A stretch of DNA of 64,000 nt from Halorussus halophilus (GCF_008831545.1 NZ_CP044523.1:1178001-1242000), one strand, 5' to 3'. Shown: positions 8,656 through 18,356, numbered from the stretch's first letter. Made by a program: numbers and translations. Notes: generated by a model from the sequence alone, not told the origin.

Positions 8656-9639
8656 ATGAGTCTGGGCAGACACGTCGCGCGCCGCGCTGTCGTCTCGCTG
8701 GTCGCCATCTACCTCGTCGTCACGCTCTCGTTCGGCTTCGTCGCGCTCACGCCGGACCCGAATCAGGCGGCGGTCGCGTACGAAACCCAAACCTCGGGCG
8801 GGGACGCCGAAGACGTGAAGGCGGCCATCGCGGCCTACCGGTCGGCGCACAATCTCGACGACCCGATACTTCAGCGATACACCCGCTGGGTCGTGGACAT
8901 CTCGACGTTCGACTGGGGCATCTCCTACTCGATGGGCGCGCCCGTCACGTCGGTCATCGCGCAACGACTCCCCTACACGGCGCTGTACGTCGTTCCGGCC
9001 CTGTTTCTCTCGCTGGTCAGCGGCGTCGCCGTCGGCCTCTACTCGGCGTTCAACAGACACGGCCTCGTAGACAGAGTGGCTAGCGTGCTGGCCTACACGG
9101 GCTTCGGCGTCCCGAACTTCTGGCTCGCGGAGGTGTTCCTCCTCGTCGTCGTCACCAAACTCGGTTTGCTGAGTCATCCCGAACTAGCGACTGCGGGGTC
9201 GTTCTGGTCGATATCGCACCTCGAACAGTACGTGGTCCCGACGCTCGTCCTCGCGTCTGGACTGTTCGCCGGGCAACTCCGCTACGCCCGCGCCGAGTCG
9301 CTGGAGTACGTCAACGCCGAATTCGTCGCCGCGCTCAAAGCGAAGGGCGTCTCGAACGGGGGCGTCGCTCGTCACGTCCTCCGCAACGCGGCGATTCCGA
9401 TTCTGTCGCTGTTCTTCGCCGACATGGTGGCGGTGCTGGTCGTGGACATCTTCGTCATCGAGAAGTTCTTCGGCATCCGGGGGCTGAGTTGGCTGACCAT
9501 CCGCGCCGTCAGTCAGCGAGACATGCCGCTCGTCCTCGGCGTAACGATGGTCATCGGATTCGTCGGCATCGCCGCGAACTTCTTACAGGACGTGACCTAC
9601 GCGGCACTGGACCCGCGAATCGGCGACGGCGAGCGTTAG
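8656..9639 (+). CDS. ABC transporter permease, peptide/nickel type (DppB-like)
   Basis: A 327-residue membrane protein with a first helix at residues 10-33, a long external loop, and then about five helices. The EAA-type loop reads EFVAALKAKGVSNGGVARHV. The layout and length fit DppB/OppB permeases, which pair with a DppC-like subunit. The gene is divergent from the DppC-like gene, with 134 bp between the starts, rather than in the usual B-C-D-F operon. It ends 10 bp before the convergent YjbQ gene. The substrate (oligopeptide, nickel or a glycoside) cannot be read from the permeases. Confidence 0.92.
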   Translation: MSLGRHVARRAVVSLVAIYLVVTLSFGFVALTPDPNQAAVAYETQTSGGDAEDVKAAIAAYRSAHNLDDPILQRYTRWVVDISTFDWGISYSMGAPVTSVIAQRLPYTALYVVPALFLSLVSGVAVGLYSAFNRHGLVDRVASVLAYTGFGVPNFWLAEVFLLVVVTKLGLLSHPELATAGSFWSISHLEQYVVPTLVLASGLFAGQLRYARAESLEYVNAEFVAALKAKGVSNGGVARHVLRNAAIPILSLFFADMVAVLVVDIFVIEKFFGIRGLSWLTIRAVSQRDMPLVLGVTMVIGFVGIAANFLQDVTYAALDPRIGDGER

Positions 9640-9649
9640 GAGTGGTTCG

Positions 9650-10039
9650 TTAGTCGGTGACTGTGACCCTGACTCGACGGGTTCTGGGTCCGTCGCACTC
9701 CACGAACAAGAGTTTCTGCCACGTGCCGAGCGCGAGTTCGCCGTCCTCGATGGGGACGGTTGCTGATTCACCGAGCAGGAGCGCCCGCAGATGCGAGTCG
9801 GCGTTGTCGTCGATTCGGTCGTGTCGGTAGTCGTCGTGGTCCGGGACGATGTTCTGGAGGAACGACTCGATGTCTTCGAGGAGGCCTGATTCGGCCTCGT
9901 TGACCACGACCCCTGCGGTGGTGTGCTGGACGAAGACGGTACAGAGGCCGTCTGAGACATTTTGACCTTGGAGTTCGTCACGGACTTTCTCGGTCACGTC
10001 CACGACTTGGGTGCGCTCTTGGGTTTCTACTTGGAACAT
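9650..10039 (-). CDS. yjbQ: YjbQ/UPF0047 family protein
   Basis: A 129-residue single-domain protein with the family hallmarks FVQHTTAGVVVNEAE, a D(5)DYRHDR-like segment with conserved His, the HLRALLLG motif, and a C-terminal VECDGPRTRRVRVTV strand. Members have secondary thiamine-phosphate synthase activity in vitro, but their cellular role is unsettled. The length is standard. The gene is convergent with the DppB-like gene and is followed upstream by a 500-bp non-coding region holding repeat elements. Confidence 0.93.
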   Translation of the reverse strand: MFQVETQERTQVVDVTEKVRDELQGQNVSDGLCTVFVQHTTAGVVVNEAESGLLEDIESFLQNIVPDHDDYRHDRIDDNADSHLRALLLGESATVPIEDGELALGTWQKLLFVECDGPRTRRVRVTVTD

Positions 10040-10165
10040 GGGTGGATGTGCGTCGCCAGTCGGGGTAAATGCTGGTCTGGATTGTGTTCGAGGGGGGTGG
10101 ATGAAGATATTTTCTGAGTCTTCCTGCGTCGATTGTTTGGATGGCGGTGTCTTTCTCAGTAAAGC

Positions 10166-10246
10166 GAGCTACTCCCGAAACCGATGAGACCGCACAGCTC
10201 CGCCACTGCACCGCGAGAGCCACGCCCTCCCCAACCGATTCGCTCA
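10166..10246 (-). repeat. Dispersed structured repeat, copy 1 left arm
   Basis: Read on the minus strand, this stretch carries block B (TGGGGAGG-GCGTGGCTCTCG, 10211-10237) and block C' (CGGGAGTAGCTCG, 10166-10178), the blocks shared with the other copies. It faces the right arm at 10281-10454, so copy 1 is a pair of oppositely oriented elements. The first block and hairpin H1 are missing or degraded in this arm. Confidence 0.7.
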
Positions 10247-10280
10247 CATGAGTAGTAGTATCGTGTATTTCCAACACTGC

Positions 10281-10454
10281 CCGGCGCGCGGTCGAATCCC
10301 GACGGTGATTCGACCGTTCCGCGCGAGGGATGAGGACCGCAGCGCGAAAGACGCGACGAGTCGCGTCTTTCGGACCTGAGGACCGCAGTCGGGTGGGGAG
10401 GCGTGTGGCCGTCGCGGTGAGGTTTCTCCTAGGCACCGGGAGTAGCTAGCTTCT
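10281..10454 (+). repeat. Dispersed structured repeat, copy 1 right arm
   Basis: A full element in order: hairpin H1 (10289-10298 pairing with 10307-10316, 10 bp), block A GCGCGAGGGATGAGGAC (10321-10337), hairpin H2 (10345-10356 pairing with 10361-10372, 12 bp), block B GTCGGGTGGGGAGGCGTGTG (from 10388), and block C GGGAGTAGCTAGCTT (10438-10452). The same blocks occur in the copies near 40.3, 50.0, 55.3 and 61.8 kb, with differently sequenced but still paired hairpins. The rest of 10040-10546 shows no credible gene. Confidence 0.8.
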
Positions 10455-10546
10455 CGCCAAAAAACAATTCTACAGCGCAACTCTCACCAATTCAAAGCCG
10501 AACGCCACACAAAACAGCGAAGAAAAGAACGACGATAAAACAACGC

Positions 10547-12538
10547 CTAAGCCAACCAATCCTCGGGCTTGGTGTCGTAGTCCACTTCCGTCGCCGCGAT
10601 GTCCTCGACTTCGTTCCACTCCAGGTCCTCTATGGTGAACTCCTCGCCGTCGTACCGCAGAAGTTTGCCCTGCTCTTCAGGCTCAGGCTCCCTATCTCTC
10701 CGGCGCGCAATCTCGGCGTCCCGGTCGTCCACTTCTTTGACGATTGTCTTGAGATTCACCGGGCGACCCCAGAGGGCGAAGACGCGCTCTAAGGTGCCTT
10801 TCGCCTGCTGGATGTCGAGCATCACGCCGTTGTAGTGGTGGCCCAACAGCAACTCGTTGCGGTTGTTGTAGTTGCCGTCGTACACCGCGATGGTCGGCTT
10901 GCCGAAGTTGGTGAACTGCAACATCAGCTTCTTCTTCACGTCCTCGTACTGCTTGCTGGCGACCCGGTAGTCTCCCGTGGTCTGGCTGAACTCGTAGGTG
11001 AAGTACTTGTTGTCCGTGACGAACTCCTGGGTGAGGAAGCTGTCGAGGAACGTCACGTCGTTGTGGCTCTCCCGGACTTCCCGCATCTTGTCCCACCCAA
11101 CCGTGTAGTCCAGTTCGCTCAGAGCTTCCTCCACAGAGCCATACCGCGCGTCGTCCATGATGTAGCGGGCGTACTGCTCTAAGTCCGTCTGCGAAATCGA
11201 GCGCACGAACCCGCGGTTCTGGCGCTTGCACAGCGAGAAGTGTCGCTCCGCGAGGCCCTCGTAGGTCAGCACCTTCCACGGGTACTTCTCCACGTCGATT
11301 TCCCCTGATTTCGCCTTTTCAAGTGCTTCCTCGTCCACTTTTTCGGGAGCCAGCGCGTCCAACTCGTCCAGCGTCTCGGGCGTAATCGTCGCCAGCGCGG
11401 GGTCCGAAGCCATCAGATTCTGCACCTCCTCGAAGTCCACCACATCGTGGAAGTTCCGCCACGTGATGCCGTCCACGCGGAGGAGCAGTCGCGCGACCTG
11501 CCGTCGGTTCTCCGTGTTCTCCAAGTACTCCCACAGCTCCTTGCCGAGTTTGTAGGGATTCAGCCCCGGAGAGTTCAGCACCTTCGCTTGGTGGTCGGCG
11601 TACTGCACGAACTCGTCGTCGCCAGCGAAGCCCTCTTCGCCCATCATCATCGACTCCCAGTAGGCCGCCCAGCCTTCGTTCATCACCTTCGTCAGCTTCT
11701 GGGCCGCGAAGTAGTACGACTCCGCACGAAGCATCTCCAAGGTCTCTTTCTGCCACTCCGTCATCTCGACGGCTTTCTCTGACTCTTTGTCGAAGGCCTT
11801 CCCGTGGTCCCGGAGGAACGCCAGCACGTCCATCTCTGGCTCGTCTAAATCGACCGTGCCCTCTGCTTGCTCGTTCATCCACTCTTCGTCGAACACCTGC
11901 CGTTTGACCTCTTCGCTGAGGTCCATCTCGTCCAACTTGTCGGCCAACTCTGGGTCGGGTTCGTCGTCCTCGTCGTCGCGGCGCGCTCGCTCGTGTTGGC
12001 GCTTGAACGGTTCGTGCTGGTCGATGTTGTCCTCCAGACACAGCACGCTGTCTATCCACTCCTCGACTTCCTCTCTATCGACCTCCGAGTCGGCCATGTA
12101 GTTGCCGATGCGAGCGGCGTGGCGTTCCAGCATCGCCGCCGCGTCCAAATCGTCGGCGAACATGGCGTACCACTCGTTGTTGGCGAAGAAGTCCGAGTGG
12201 GCTTCGACGTGCGTGATGACCGCCTTCTGGTCGGCCACGCTGTTGGACTCCTGCAGGAACGCGTGGGAGGGGTCGTCGTTGATGACGATTTCGAACGCCT
12301 TCCCGCCCGTATATTGCCCTTGCTTCTGCTGGCGGTCGTACTGCATGCCCCACCGCCAGTGGGGATAGCGCTCTTGGAAGCCGTTGTAGGCGATGAGTTC
12401 GTTCATCTCGTCGTAATCGACCACCCAGTAGTTGACCGGGTACGGCTCTAAGCCGAGCTTTTCCGCCAGTGCGTTCGCCTCCACGACTGGTTCGTGGAGC
12501 TTCGATGCCGCCTTTCGTGTGATTGGTCGTTCGTCCAT
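10547..12538 (-). CDS. SpoVR family protein
   Basis: A 663-residue member of the SpoVR family, near or slightly above usual length because of acidic inserts around residues 185-215 (RRDDEDDEPDPELADK). Conserved features seen include NYWVVDYDEMNELIAYNGFQ... near the start, HVEAHSDFFANN, and the NEGWAAYWE segment. The molecular activity of SpoVR is not established; bacterial homologues affect spore cortex or stress survival. It is the last gene of the PrkA-PrkA-YeaH-SpoVR operon, starting 1 bp after the YeaH stop, an arrangement conserved in bacteria and haloarchaea, so it probably works in the same stress pathway. Confidence 0.95.
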   Translation of the reverse strand: MDERPITRKAASKLHEPVVEANALAEKLGLEPYPVNYWVVDYDEMNELIAYNGFQERYPHWRWGMQYDRQQKQGQYTGGKAFEIVINDDPSHAFLQESNSVADQKAVITHVEAHSDFFANNEWYAMFADDLDAAAMLERHAARIGNYMADSEVDREEVEEWIDSVLCLEDNIDQHEPFKRQHERARRDDEDDEPDPELADKLDEMDLSEEVKRQVFDEEWMNEQAEGTVDLDEPEMDVLAFLRDHGKAFDKESEKAVEMTEWQKETLEMLRAESYYFAAQKLTKVMNEGWAAYWESMMMGEEGFAGDDEFVQYADHQAKVLNSPGLNPYKLGKELWEYLENTENRRQVARLLLRVDGITWRNFHDVVDFEEVQNLMASDPALATITPETLDELDALAPEKVDEEALEKAKSGEIDVEKYPWKVLTYEGLAERHFSLCKRQNRGFVRSISQTDLEQYARYIMDDARYGSVEEALSELDYTVGWDKMREVRESHNDVTFLDSFLTQEFVTDNKYFTYEFSQTTGDYRVASKQYEDVKKKLMLQFTNFGKPTIAVYDGNYNNRNELLLGHHYNGVMLDIQQAKGTLERVFALWGRPVNLKTIVKEVDDRDAEIARRRDREPEPEEQGKLLRYDGEEFTIEDLEWNEVEDIAATEVDYDTKPEDWLA

Positions 12539-12539
12539 A

Positions 12540-13847
12540 CTATTCGGCCTCCGTACTCAGGATTTCGTAGATAGCAGTCGTCACGTCCTCCGGGCCGTTG
12601 ACGTAACTGACCGCCACCTCGTTCGACTCGGCGTAGTGTTCGTCCACCTCTTCGGCGTGGGTCGCGTTGATGGCCTTGCCGTCGGGTTGGGTCTCCACGT
12701 AGGCGTGGAGGTTCGCCGGAATCTCGTCCATCAGCGGGATGACGTTCTCGCTGGTGTCGTTGCGGGAATTCTCGCTGTCGCCCGCCGCAAACACGTAGCG
12801 GTTCCAGTCGCTCCACGGGTACCGTTCTTCGAGAACTTGCCTCGCAAGCTGATACGCCGACGAGATTTTCGTCCCACCCCCCGAGCGAATCCCGAAGAAC
12901 TCGTCGCGCTCGACTTCCCACGCCTCTGCGTCGTGGGCGATGTAGACGAACTCGGCGTTGTCGTACTTGCCGGTGAGGTACCAGTCGAGTGGCGTGAAGG
13001 TGCGCTCGACCAGTTCGCGTTTCTTCTCGCGCATCGACCCGGACACGTCGCGGATGTTGACGACGACGACGTTCTTCTCGCGCTCCTCGATGATTTCGGG
13101 ATAGCGGTAGCGTTCGTCTTCCGGACGGAACGGCACGTGGCGGATGCCCTCTTCGCGTATCTTCTGGGCGGCGCTCCTGTGGGGAACGCTCTCTTCCATC
13201 TCCTCGATGCTCTCGTAAGTCGCCAACTCGTCTTGGGGAATCGCCTTGTACTGCTCGTCCAGCCAGTGTTTCGAGACACGGATGCCGCTTCCGCGCGCCC
13301 ACTCGAACACCTTCTCGGGACCCCAGCCATCGATTTTGAGCGCTTCCCGAACGAACTTCGGGTCGAAGTCCATCGCCAGCTTGCGTTTCAGCCCTTCCTT
13401 GAACATCCGCTCGAAGTCGAGCGTGCTGTTCGGGCCGGTCCGGGTCATGTCGGTGAAGTCGCCTTCCTTCTCCTCGATGACTTCCTTGCCTTTGGGTTCC
13501 AAGTCGAGGCCCAACTCGTCGTCCAGTTCCTCGGCGAACTCCTCGGGGTCCATCTCGTAGTAGTCGTGTTCGCCCGATTCGTCGCCGGGGTCGCCTTCTT
13601 CGCCGTCGTCACCGGGTTGTGGCTGTGGCTGGCCGACCGGGTCGCCCACGTCGGGTTCGCCCTGTCCGATGCCGCCCCTGTCGAGGCGGTCGTAGGCGAA
13701 CTCCGGCGGGTCGATAATCTTGATGGGGATGTTGATCTCGTCCGGGAGACTCTGGCCGAGGTCGCCGTACTGGATGAAGTCCGCGAGGTCTTGGCGCTTG
13801 TCCTCGCCGACTTCCCGGTAGCGTTCGATGTCTTCTCTCAGTCCCAT
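12540..13847 (-). CDS. YeaH/YhbH (DUF444, UPF0229) protein
   Basis: A 435-residue protein. The C-terminal half has a von Willebrand A-like fold with a metal-site motif [11 protein letters not shown] at about residue 263, followed by the [13 protein letters not shown] segment and the [10 protein letters not shown] segment typical of DUF444. The N-terminal part has a low-complexity linker (residues about 75-110) with [16 protein letters not shown]. In bacteria the partner genes yeaG (a PrkA kinase) and yeaH are co-expressed under nutrient stress and stationary phase. Here it follows the second PrkA gene by 28 bp and precedes SpoVR by 1 bp, so the genes form one operon. Confidence 0.94.
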   Translation of the reverse strand: MGLREDIERYREVGEDKRQDLADFIQYGDLGQSLPDEINIPIKIIDPPEFAYDRLDRGGIGQGEPDVGDPVGQPQPQPGDDGEEGDPGDESGEHDYYEMDPEEFAEELDDELGLDLEPKGKEVIEEKEGDFTDMTRTGPNSTLDFERMFKEGLKRKLAMDFDPKFVREALKIDGWGPEKVFEWARGSGIRVSKHWLDEQYKAIPQDELATYESIEEMEESVPHRSAAQKIREEGIRHVPFRPEDERYRYPEIIEEREKNVVVVNIRDVSGSMREKKRELVERTFTPLDWYLTGKYDNAEFVYIAHDAEAWEVERDEFFGIRSGGGTKISSAYQLARQVLEERYPWSDWNRYVFAAGDSENSRNDTSENVIPLMDEIPANLHAYVETQPDGKAINATHAEEVDEHYAESNEVAVSYVNGPEDVTTAIYEILSTEAE

Positions 13848-13875
13848 CTCTTACTCACCTCGCTTTCTCGCTCGT

Positions 13876-16164
13876 TCAGTCCCATTTATAACTCACCTGA
13901 CTCATGACGTGCTGACTGGTCAACTCCGCCGACGCGGGCGAGTAGCCGAACATCTCGACCATGTTGTCCACGGTCTCTGCTTTGACAGTCTCCGTCTCGG
14001 TGTTGCTCGGCGGGTCGGCCCACTGGTTCGGGTCGAAGTCCTCGTACACCCGGCGCACGTCGTCCCAGTCGTAACTCGCGAGGACCGTCTTGATGATGGG
14101 TATCTCTTTGGGGTCGATGTCGCCAACTTTGAAGTCGTCGCTGCGGTTCTCCCACGCGTGGCGGTTCAGCGCGGTGATGACCTTGTTGCGCCGGAACTCC
14201 TCGACCGCTGGCGCGGGTTCGTGGCCCTCGTCGTAGCTCTCCGGCGAGAATCGTCCCAGATGCTCGGTCTCGAATATCTTCATTTTGAGGGCATCGGGTT
14301 CGATGCGCTCGCCACGGTCGTTCTCGACGGGAGCGTCCGTCGCCCACGCGTAGACGTGTTCGATGTACTCCTCGACAGTCTCCTCGTCCACGCGTTTGTC
14401 GCGCATCATCGCGTCGAGGACGTCCTCCTCCTGTCGCTGGAAGACGTAGTTCTTCACGGGCACGAGGCGATTCTCGTACTCGGTGCGCTCTGCCGTCGAG
14501 AAGACTGGGGCCGCAGTCAAACCCTCGGCCATCGCATTGAGGATGTCACGCGGCATGATGACCTCCTCGACGGCGTGTTCGACGTGGTGGCGCTCGCTCT
14601 CGTCGTTGAGCAGGTCCGCGATGGTGTCGCGGGTGTAGGTCACCGGAATCCCCTGCTCGCCGTCTTCGCCGTCGTCGCCGAAGTCGAAGTCGTCCTTGTC
14701 CAACCTGTCGTCGCCGTCCAGTAGGTACCCTCGGTCGAACAGCATCGCCTTATCGACGAGGTCCAATCCGGCGGGCACGTCGTCGCCGTCGAGTCGCGTG
14801 ACGACGCTGTAGAGGGCGGCCGCTTCGACTGCGTGCGGTGCGAGTTCGCGCTTCGTCACGTCGTGGTGGTCGCTTCGCACGTCCACCGATAGCGGTTCGC
14901 GGATGAGCCCTTCCAACTCGTCGTAACTCATCGCCATCCACACGTCCGTCTCGTTGGTCAACTCGCGGCGGATGAGTTCGGCCTCTAAGCTCAAGTTAGT
15001 CAAATACTTGAATCGTCTTCTGTCCAACCTGCGCTTCAGTGCCTTCAGCGGGTCCTTTCCGCCAGCCTCCGAGTGCTGATTGAGTTGTGCCTCCAAGTCG
15101 GGGTTCGAGATGATGACCAACTGCGTGTCGATGTCCATCCCGATACCCTTGTCGAGTTTAACCGTCTGTTCGTCGGGAACGTTCAGCAGTTTCTGGAGCA
15201 AGTCTGCGTGCTGGGCAGCGTCTTCGACGATTGTCAGCAGGCCGTTGCCCTGCGAGAGGACACCGTCGTAGCTGAACGCTTGGGGGTTCTTGCGCCCCCG
15301 CGAGTCCAGTTCCTGCAACATCCCGCGCATCCACGACCCGACGAGGCGCTCTTTCGGCGGCCCCGAGTCTTCGGAGTGCAGGACGCCGATGCCCTTCCCG
15401 ATGTCCACGACGTAGTTCTTCACGCGGAGGTGGTTCGGGTCGGTAATCGCGGAGAACAGGTTCTCCTCGCCCTGTCGGCGGTACTGCTCTTCGAGGTAGT
15501 CGTAGGCCTCTCGGCTGAAGGGGTCAAGTTTCCCATCGACCTTGATGCCGATGTGATCGTCGGTGTTCGACTGGAGTTCGGCCAGCACGTCCGCCCGAAC
15601 CTCCGGCGGGAACACGAGCAAGGGGTTCGACTGGACGGGACTCGGGAACCAGTTCTCCTCGTCGCCCGCCGCAGGGTCGTCGCCGTAGCTCAGACTCCGC
15701 GAGTCGCTCGCGGAGGCGATGTTCCACTCGACGGTGTATCTGCGGCCTTCGTCGGTCTTGGAGAACTCGCGGAGTCCGTTGACCAGACACCGCTTGAGTT
15801 CCGACTTACCGGTGGCCGTGGGACCGTCGAACCAGATTATCTTCTCGGCCTTCCCGCGCTCCGCCGCAATCGAGCGCAGGTCGTCAACGAACGCATTGAG
15901 AACTTCTGTATTGCCGAGTATCGCGTGTTCGCCGTCGTTTGCCGGGTCGTCGAAGAACTTGTAGCGGTCCTTCTCCTCGCCCTCTTCGATGACGGTCCGG
16001 GTGCCCATCGACTCGATGGCCGAGAGGAGATACTTGCTGGCGTGGGAAGCGACGGTCGGGTTCTCGAAGGCCGCTTCGACGTACTCGTCGAGGCTCATCG
16101 GCTCTTCGTACGTCTCTCGCAACTCGTGGTCGGCCCGTTCGATGTAGTCGCTGCCACTCGGCAC
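13876..16164 (-). CDS. PrkA-type serine protein kinase / AAA protein, second paralogue
   Basis: A 762-residue PrkA-family protein: an N-terminal AAA-like domain with Walker A GPTATGKS near residue 112, and a C-terminal PrkA domain. It differs from its upstream neighbour in Walker A sequence and in a 70-residue acidic insert around residue 500 (DKDDFDFGDDGEDGEQG). Paired divergent PrkA paralogues in tandem are common in haloarchaea and may form a hetero-oligomer; that is inference. Its start ATG lies 2 bp past the stop of the first PrkA gene. Whether it acts as kinase, ATPase or protease (bacterial PrkA has been reported as an AAA protease too) is unsettled. Confidence 0.93.
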   Translation of the reverse strand: MPSGSDYIERADHELRETYEEPMSLDEYVEAAFENPTVASHASKYLLSAIESMGTRTVIEEGEEKDRYKFFDDPANDGEHAILGNTEVLNAFVDDLRSIAAERGKAEKIIWFDGPTATGKSELKRCLVNGLREFSKTDEGRRYTVEWNIASASDSRSLSYGDDPAAGDEENWFPSPVQSNPLLVFPPEVRADVLAELQSNTDDHIGIKVDGKLDPFSREAYDYLEEQYRRQGEENLFSAITDPNHLRVKNYVVDIGKGIGVLHSEDSGPPKERLVGSWMRGMLQELDSRGRKNPQAFSYDGVLSQGNGLLTIVEDAAQHADLLQKLLNVPDEQTVKLDKGIGMDIDTQLVIISNPDLEAQLNQHSEAGGKDPLKALKRRLDRRRFKYLTNLSLEAELIRRELTNETDVWMAMSYDELEGLIREPLSVDVRSDHHDVTKRELAPHAVEAAALYSVVTRLDGDDVPAGLDLVDKAMLFDRGYLLDGDDRLDKDDFDFGDDGEDGEQGIPVTYTRDTIADLLNDESERHHVEHAVEEVIMPRDILNAMAEGLTAAPVFSTAERTEYENRLVPVKNYVFQRQEEDVLDAMMRDKRVDEETVEEYIEHVYAWATDAPVENDRGERIEPDALKMKIFETEHLGRFSPESYDEGHEPAPAVEEFRRNKVITALNRHAWENRSDDFKVGDIDPKEIPIIKTVLASYDWDDVRRVYEDFDPNQWADPPSNTETETVKAETVDNMVEMFGYSPASAELTSQHVMSQVSYKWD

Positions 16165-16166
16165 GG

Positions 16167-18230
16167 TTAGTCCTCCATCTCCGCGCGAGCGACCTCGGCT
16201 CCGGCGAATTCGAGCACCTCCTTGGCACCCTCGCGCGAGTAGCCTTGGTCGATGAGCGCGTCTATCCAGGCGTTCTGTTCGTCGTCGTCCATCTCGTTGG
16301 CCGACACCAGTGCGCTGAAGTTGATGTTGTGTTTCTTGTCTTCCCAGAGCTTGCGTTCCAGCGCGCGGCGCAGGCGCTCGTTGTCCTGCGGGTCGAACGG
16401 CGACCCTTCGCGGGCGCGTCGCGAGACCCAGTTCGACACTTCCTGACGGAAGTCGTTCTTCCGGTCGCGCGGGATGTCCAACTTCTCCTCGACGGCGCGA
16501 AGGAAACTCTCGTCGGGTTCCTGTTCGCGGCCGGTCAACTCGTCTTCGACGGTGTCGTCGTCGATGTAGGCCATCACGTGGTCCATGTACTTCTCGCCTT
16601 GGCGCTGAATCTCCTCGATGTCGTAGGCGAGCGCGTGGCGCACGTCCTCGATAGCCCGGTCTTTGTACTCTTCACGGACCATTTCGAGGTAGCGGTAGTA
16701 CGTCTCGAAGTTCTCCTCCGGAATGGAGCCGTGATTTTCGAGGTTGCCCTCGAAGTGGTTGAACACCGACAGCGGACTCAGGAAGCCTCTGTCTCTGTGC
16801 GTGGAGTTCATGATGGCTTCGGCGATTTCGTCGCCGATGAACCGGGCAGAGACGCCTTCCATGCCTTCGCCGATGTCGGCCTTCTCCTCGCCCTCTTCGC
16901 GGAGTTTCTTCGTGTCCACGTCGTCAACGTCCTCGGTCTCGCCGTTGTACGCCTTGACCTTCTGCATCAAATCGACCGTCTCGGTGTCGGGTTCTTCGAT
17001 GCGGGTCAGCACTCCAAAGAGACCAGCCATCTCCAAGGTGTGTGGTTCGATGTGCACGTCCGGCACGTCGGCGTTCCCGAGCATCTTCCGGTAGATGTCT
17101 GATTCCTCGTCGTATTCGAGGACGTACGGGAAGTCGATGCGTTTCGTGCGGTCGTTGAACGCCTCCATCTTCTCGTCGCCCTTCTTGTCCCGGTACTCGG
17201 GCATGTTCGTCCGGCCGACGATGACCTGGTCGATGTCGATTCGCGGGTTGTTCTTCGGTTTGATAGTCTGTTCCTGCGTAGCGTGGAGGAAGTCGTACAA
17301 GAACTCCCGTTGCAACTTGAGCAGTTCTTCACCACTGAAGATACCGCGGTTCGCGTTACAGAACGCACCCGAGTAGTCGAAGGCTCTGGGGTCTGATTCC
17401 CCGTAAATCGCGATCTTGCTATAATTGACGTCCCCCGTAAGCTCCGTCTCGTCTTGGTTCTTCTTGTCTTTCGGCTCGAACGTCTCGACCGCTTGGCGCT
17501 TGTTCTCGTCTGCGGTCAGGCGAATGACCTCGACGTGGTTCTCCAACACCTGCTGGAGGTCGTCGTCGTAGTGCGCCAGCAACTCGTCCATGTAGAACTC
17601 CGAGGCGGGGTCGAGTGACTGCTCGTTGCGGATGGAGTAGGGCGCGTCGAGACGCTCGTTCAGGTCGTCGATGACGCGTTGGCGCTGCTCGATTGGAAGG
17701 AGGACCAGCGGGTCTTGGTTCATCGGCGACCGCACGGTGTCGTCCGCGGGGTCTTGGTCGTGGATGACGTCACAGAGGTTCGTCCAGCGGAACGTGTACA
17801 GTCGCCCCTCGTCGCGGAGGGTGTAGTCCTCGAAGTACTTCCGCACTTGGCGGTCGAAGTCGGACTTACCCGACCCGACCGGACCGAGGAGGAGTTTGAT
17901 ACGCTTCTCCGGGCCGAGTCCGCGCGCACCCGACTTCACCTTGTTCACGAACTCGTGGATGGCGCGGTGAATCTCGCGGCCGTAGAAGGTGTTCTCTCCG
18001 TCGTGGAGGGGGTCCTCCGAGGCGAGGCGGTACTCGACGACGCCAGCGTCTTCGTCGTACTCCGTCCCGTAGTAGTCGAACATGTCTGCGACCCGCTGGT
18101 GGGCGTTGCGGGTTATCTTCGGGTCGTCGTACACCGCGTCGAGATACCAGTCGAACGACTTGGTCTCCCGGAGGTCTTCGGGCATCGATTCTTGGTAGCG
18201 TTGACTGAGTTCTTCCAGTGTTTCCGTCAT
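16167..18230 (-). CDS. prkA: PrkA-type serine protein kinase / AAA protein, first paralogue
   Basis: A 687-residue PrkA with Walker A GPVGSGKS near residue 118 and family motifs RGIFSGEELLKL and TNMPEYRDKKGDEKMEAF. Start ATG 18230 (MTETLEELSQRY) was chosen; 27 further upstream codons are open but encode a Cys/Arg-rich stretch unlike the family. It heads the four-gene operon. PrkA proteins phosphorylate unknown targets and act in stress and starvation responses in bacteria. The 576-bp region upstream contains stable stem-loops and two TATA-like sites, so the operon may have a structured leader. Confidence 0.95.
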   Translation of the reverse strand: MTETLEELSQRYQESMPEDLRETKSFDWYLDAVYDDPKITRNAHQRVADMFDYYGTEYDEDAGVVEYRLASEDPLHDGENTFYGREIHRAIHEFVNKVKSGARGLGPEKRIKLLLGPVGSGKSDFDRQVRKYFEDYTLRDEGRLYTFRWTNLCDVIHDQDPADDTVRSPMNQDPLVLLPIEQRQRVIDDLNERLDAPYSIRNEQSLDPASEFYMDELLAHYDDDLQQVLENHVEVIRLTADENKRQAVETFEPKDKKNQDETELTGDVNYSKIAIYGESDPRAFDYSGAFCNANRGIFSGEELLKLQREFLYDFLHATQEQTIKPKNNPRIDIDQVIVGRTNMPEYRDKKGDEKMEAFNDRTKRIDFPYVLEYDEESDIYRKMLGNADVPDVHIEPHTLEMAGLFGVLTRIEEPDTETVDLMQKVKAYNGETEDVDDVDTKKLREEGEEKADIGEGMEGVSARFIGDEIAEAIMNSTHRDRGFLSPLSVFNHFEGNLENHGSIPEENFETYYRYLEMVREEYKDRAIEDVRHALAYDIEEIQRQGEKYMDHVMAYIDDDTVEDELTGREQEPDESFLRAVEEKLDIPRDRKNDFRQEVSNWVSRRAREGSPFDPQDNERLRRALERKLWEDKKHNINFSALVSANEMDDDEQNAWIDALIDQGYSREGAKEVLEFAGAEVARAEMED

Positions 18231-18356
18231 TGTATCACGTGTTGGTTTCGTGGGAGAGGCGCGAGTAGTCGAGTCCAGAGAACGCAGACAGTAGCGCCGT
18301 TGACCCGGCACTGCAGGCCGGAGTTATTGGTAGGGAGGAATCCACATAGCTTTGAC

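Noticed and set aside
12432-13907. 491-codon plus-strand frame opposite YeaH
   Set aside because: Composition is Val/Leu/Arg-heavy with no domain, and it is an antisense shadow of the YeaH and SpoVR genes.
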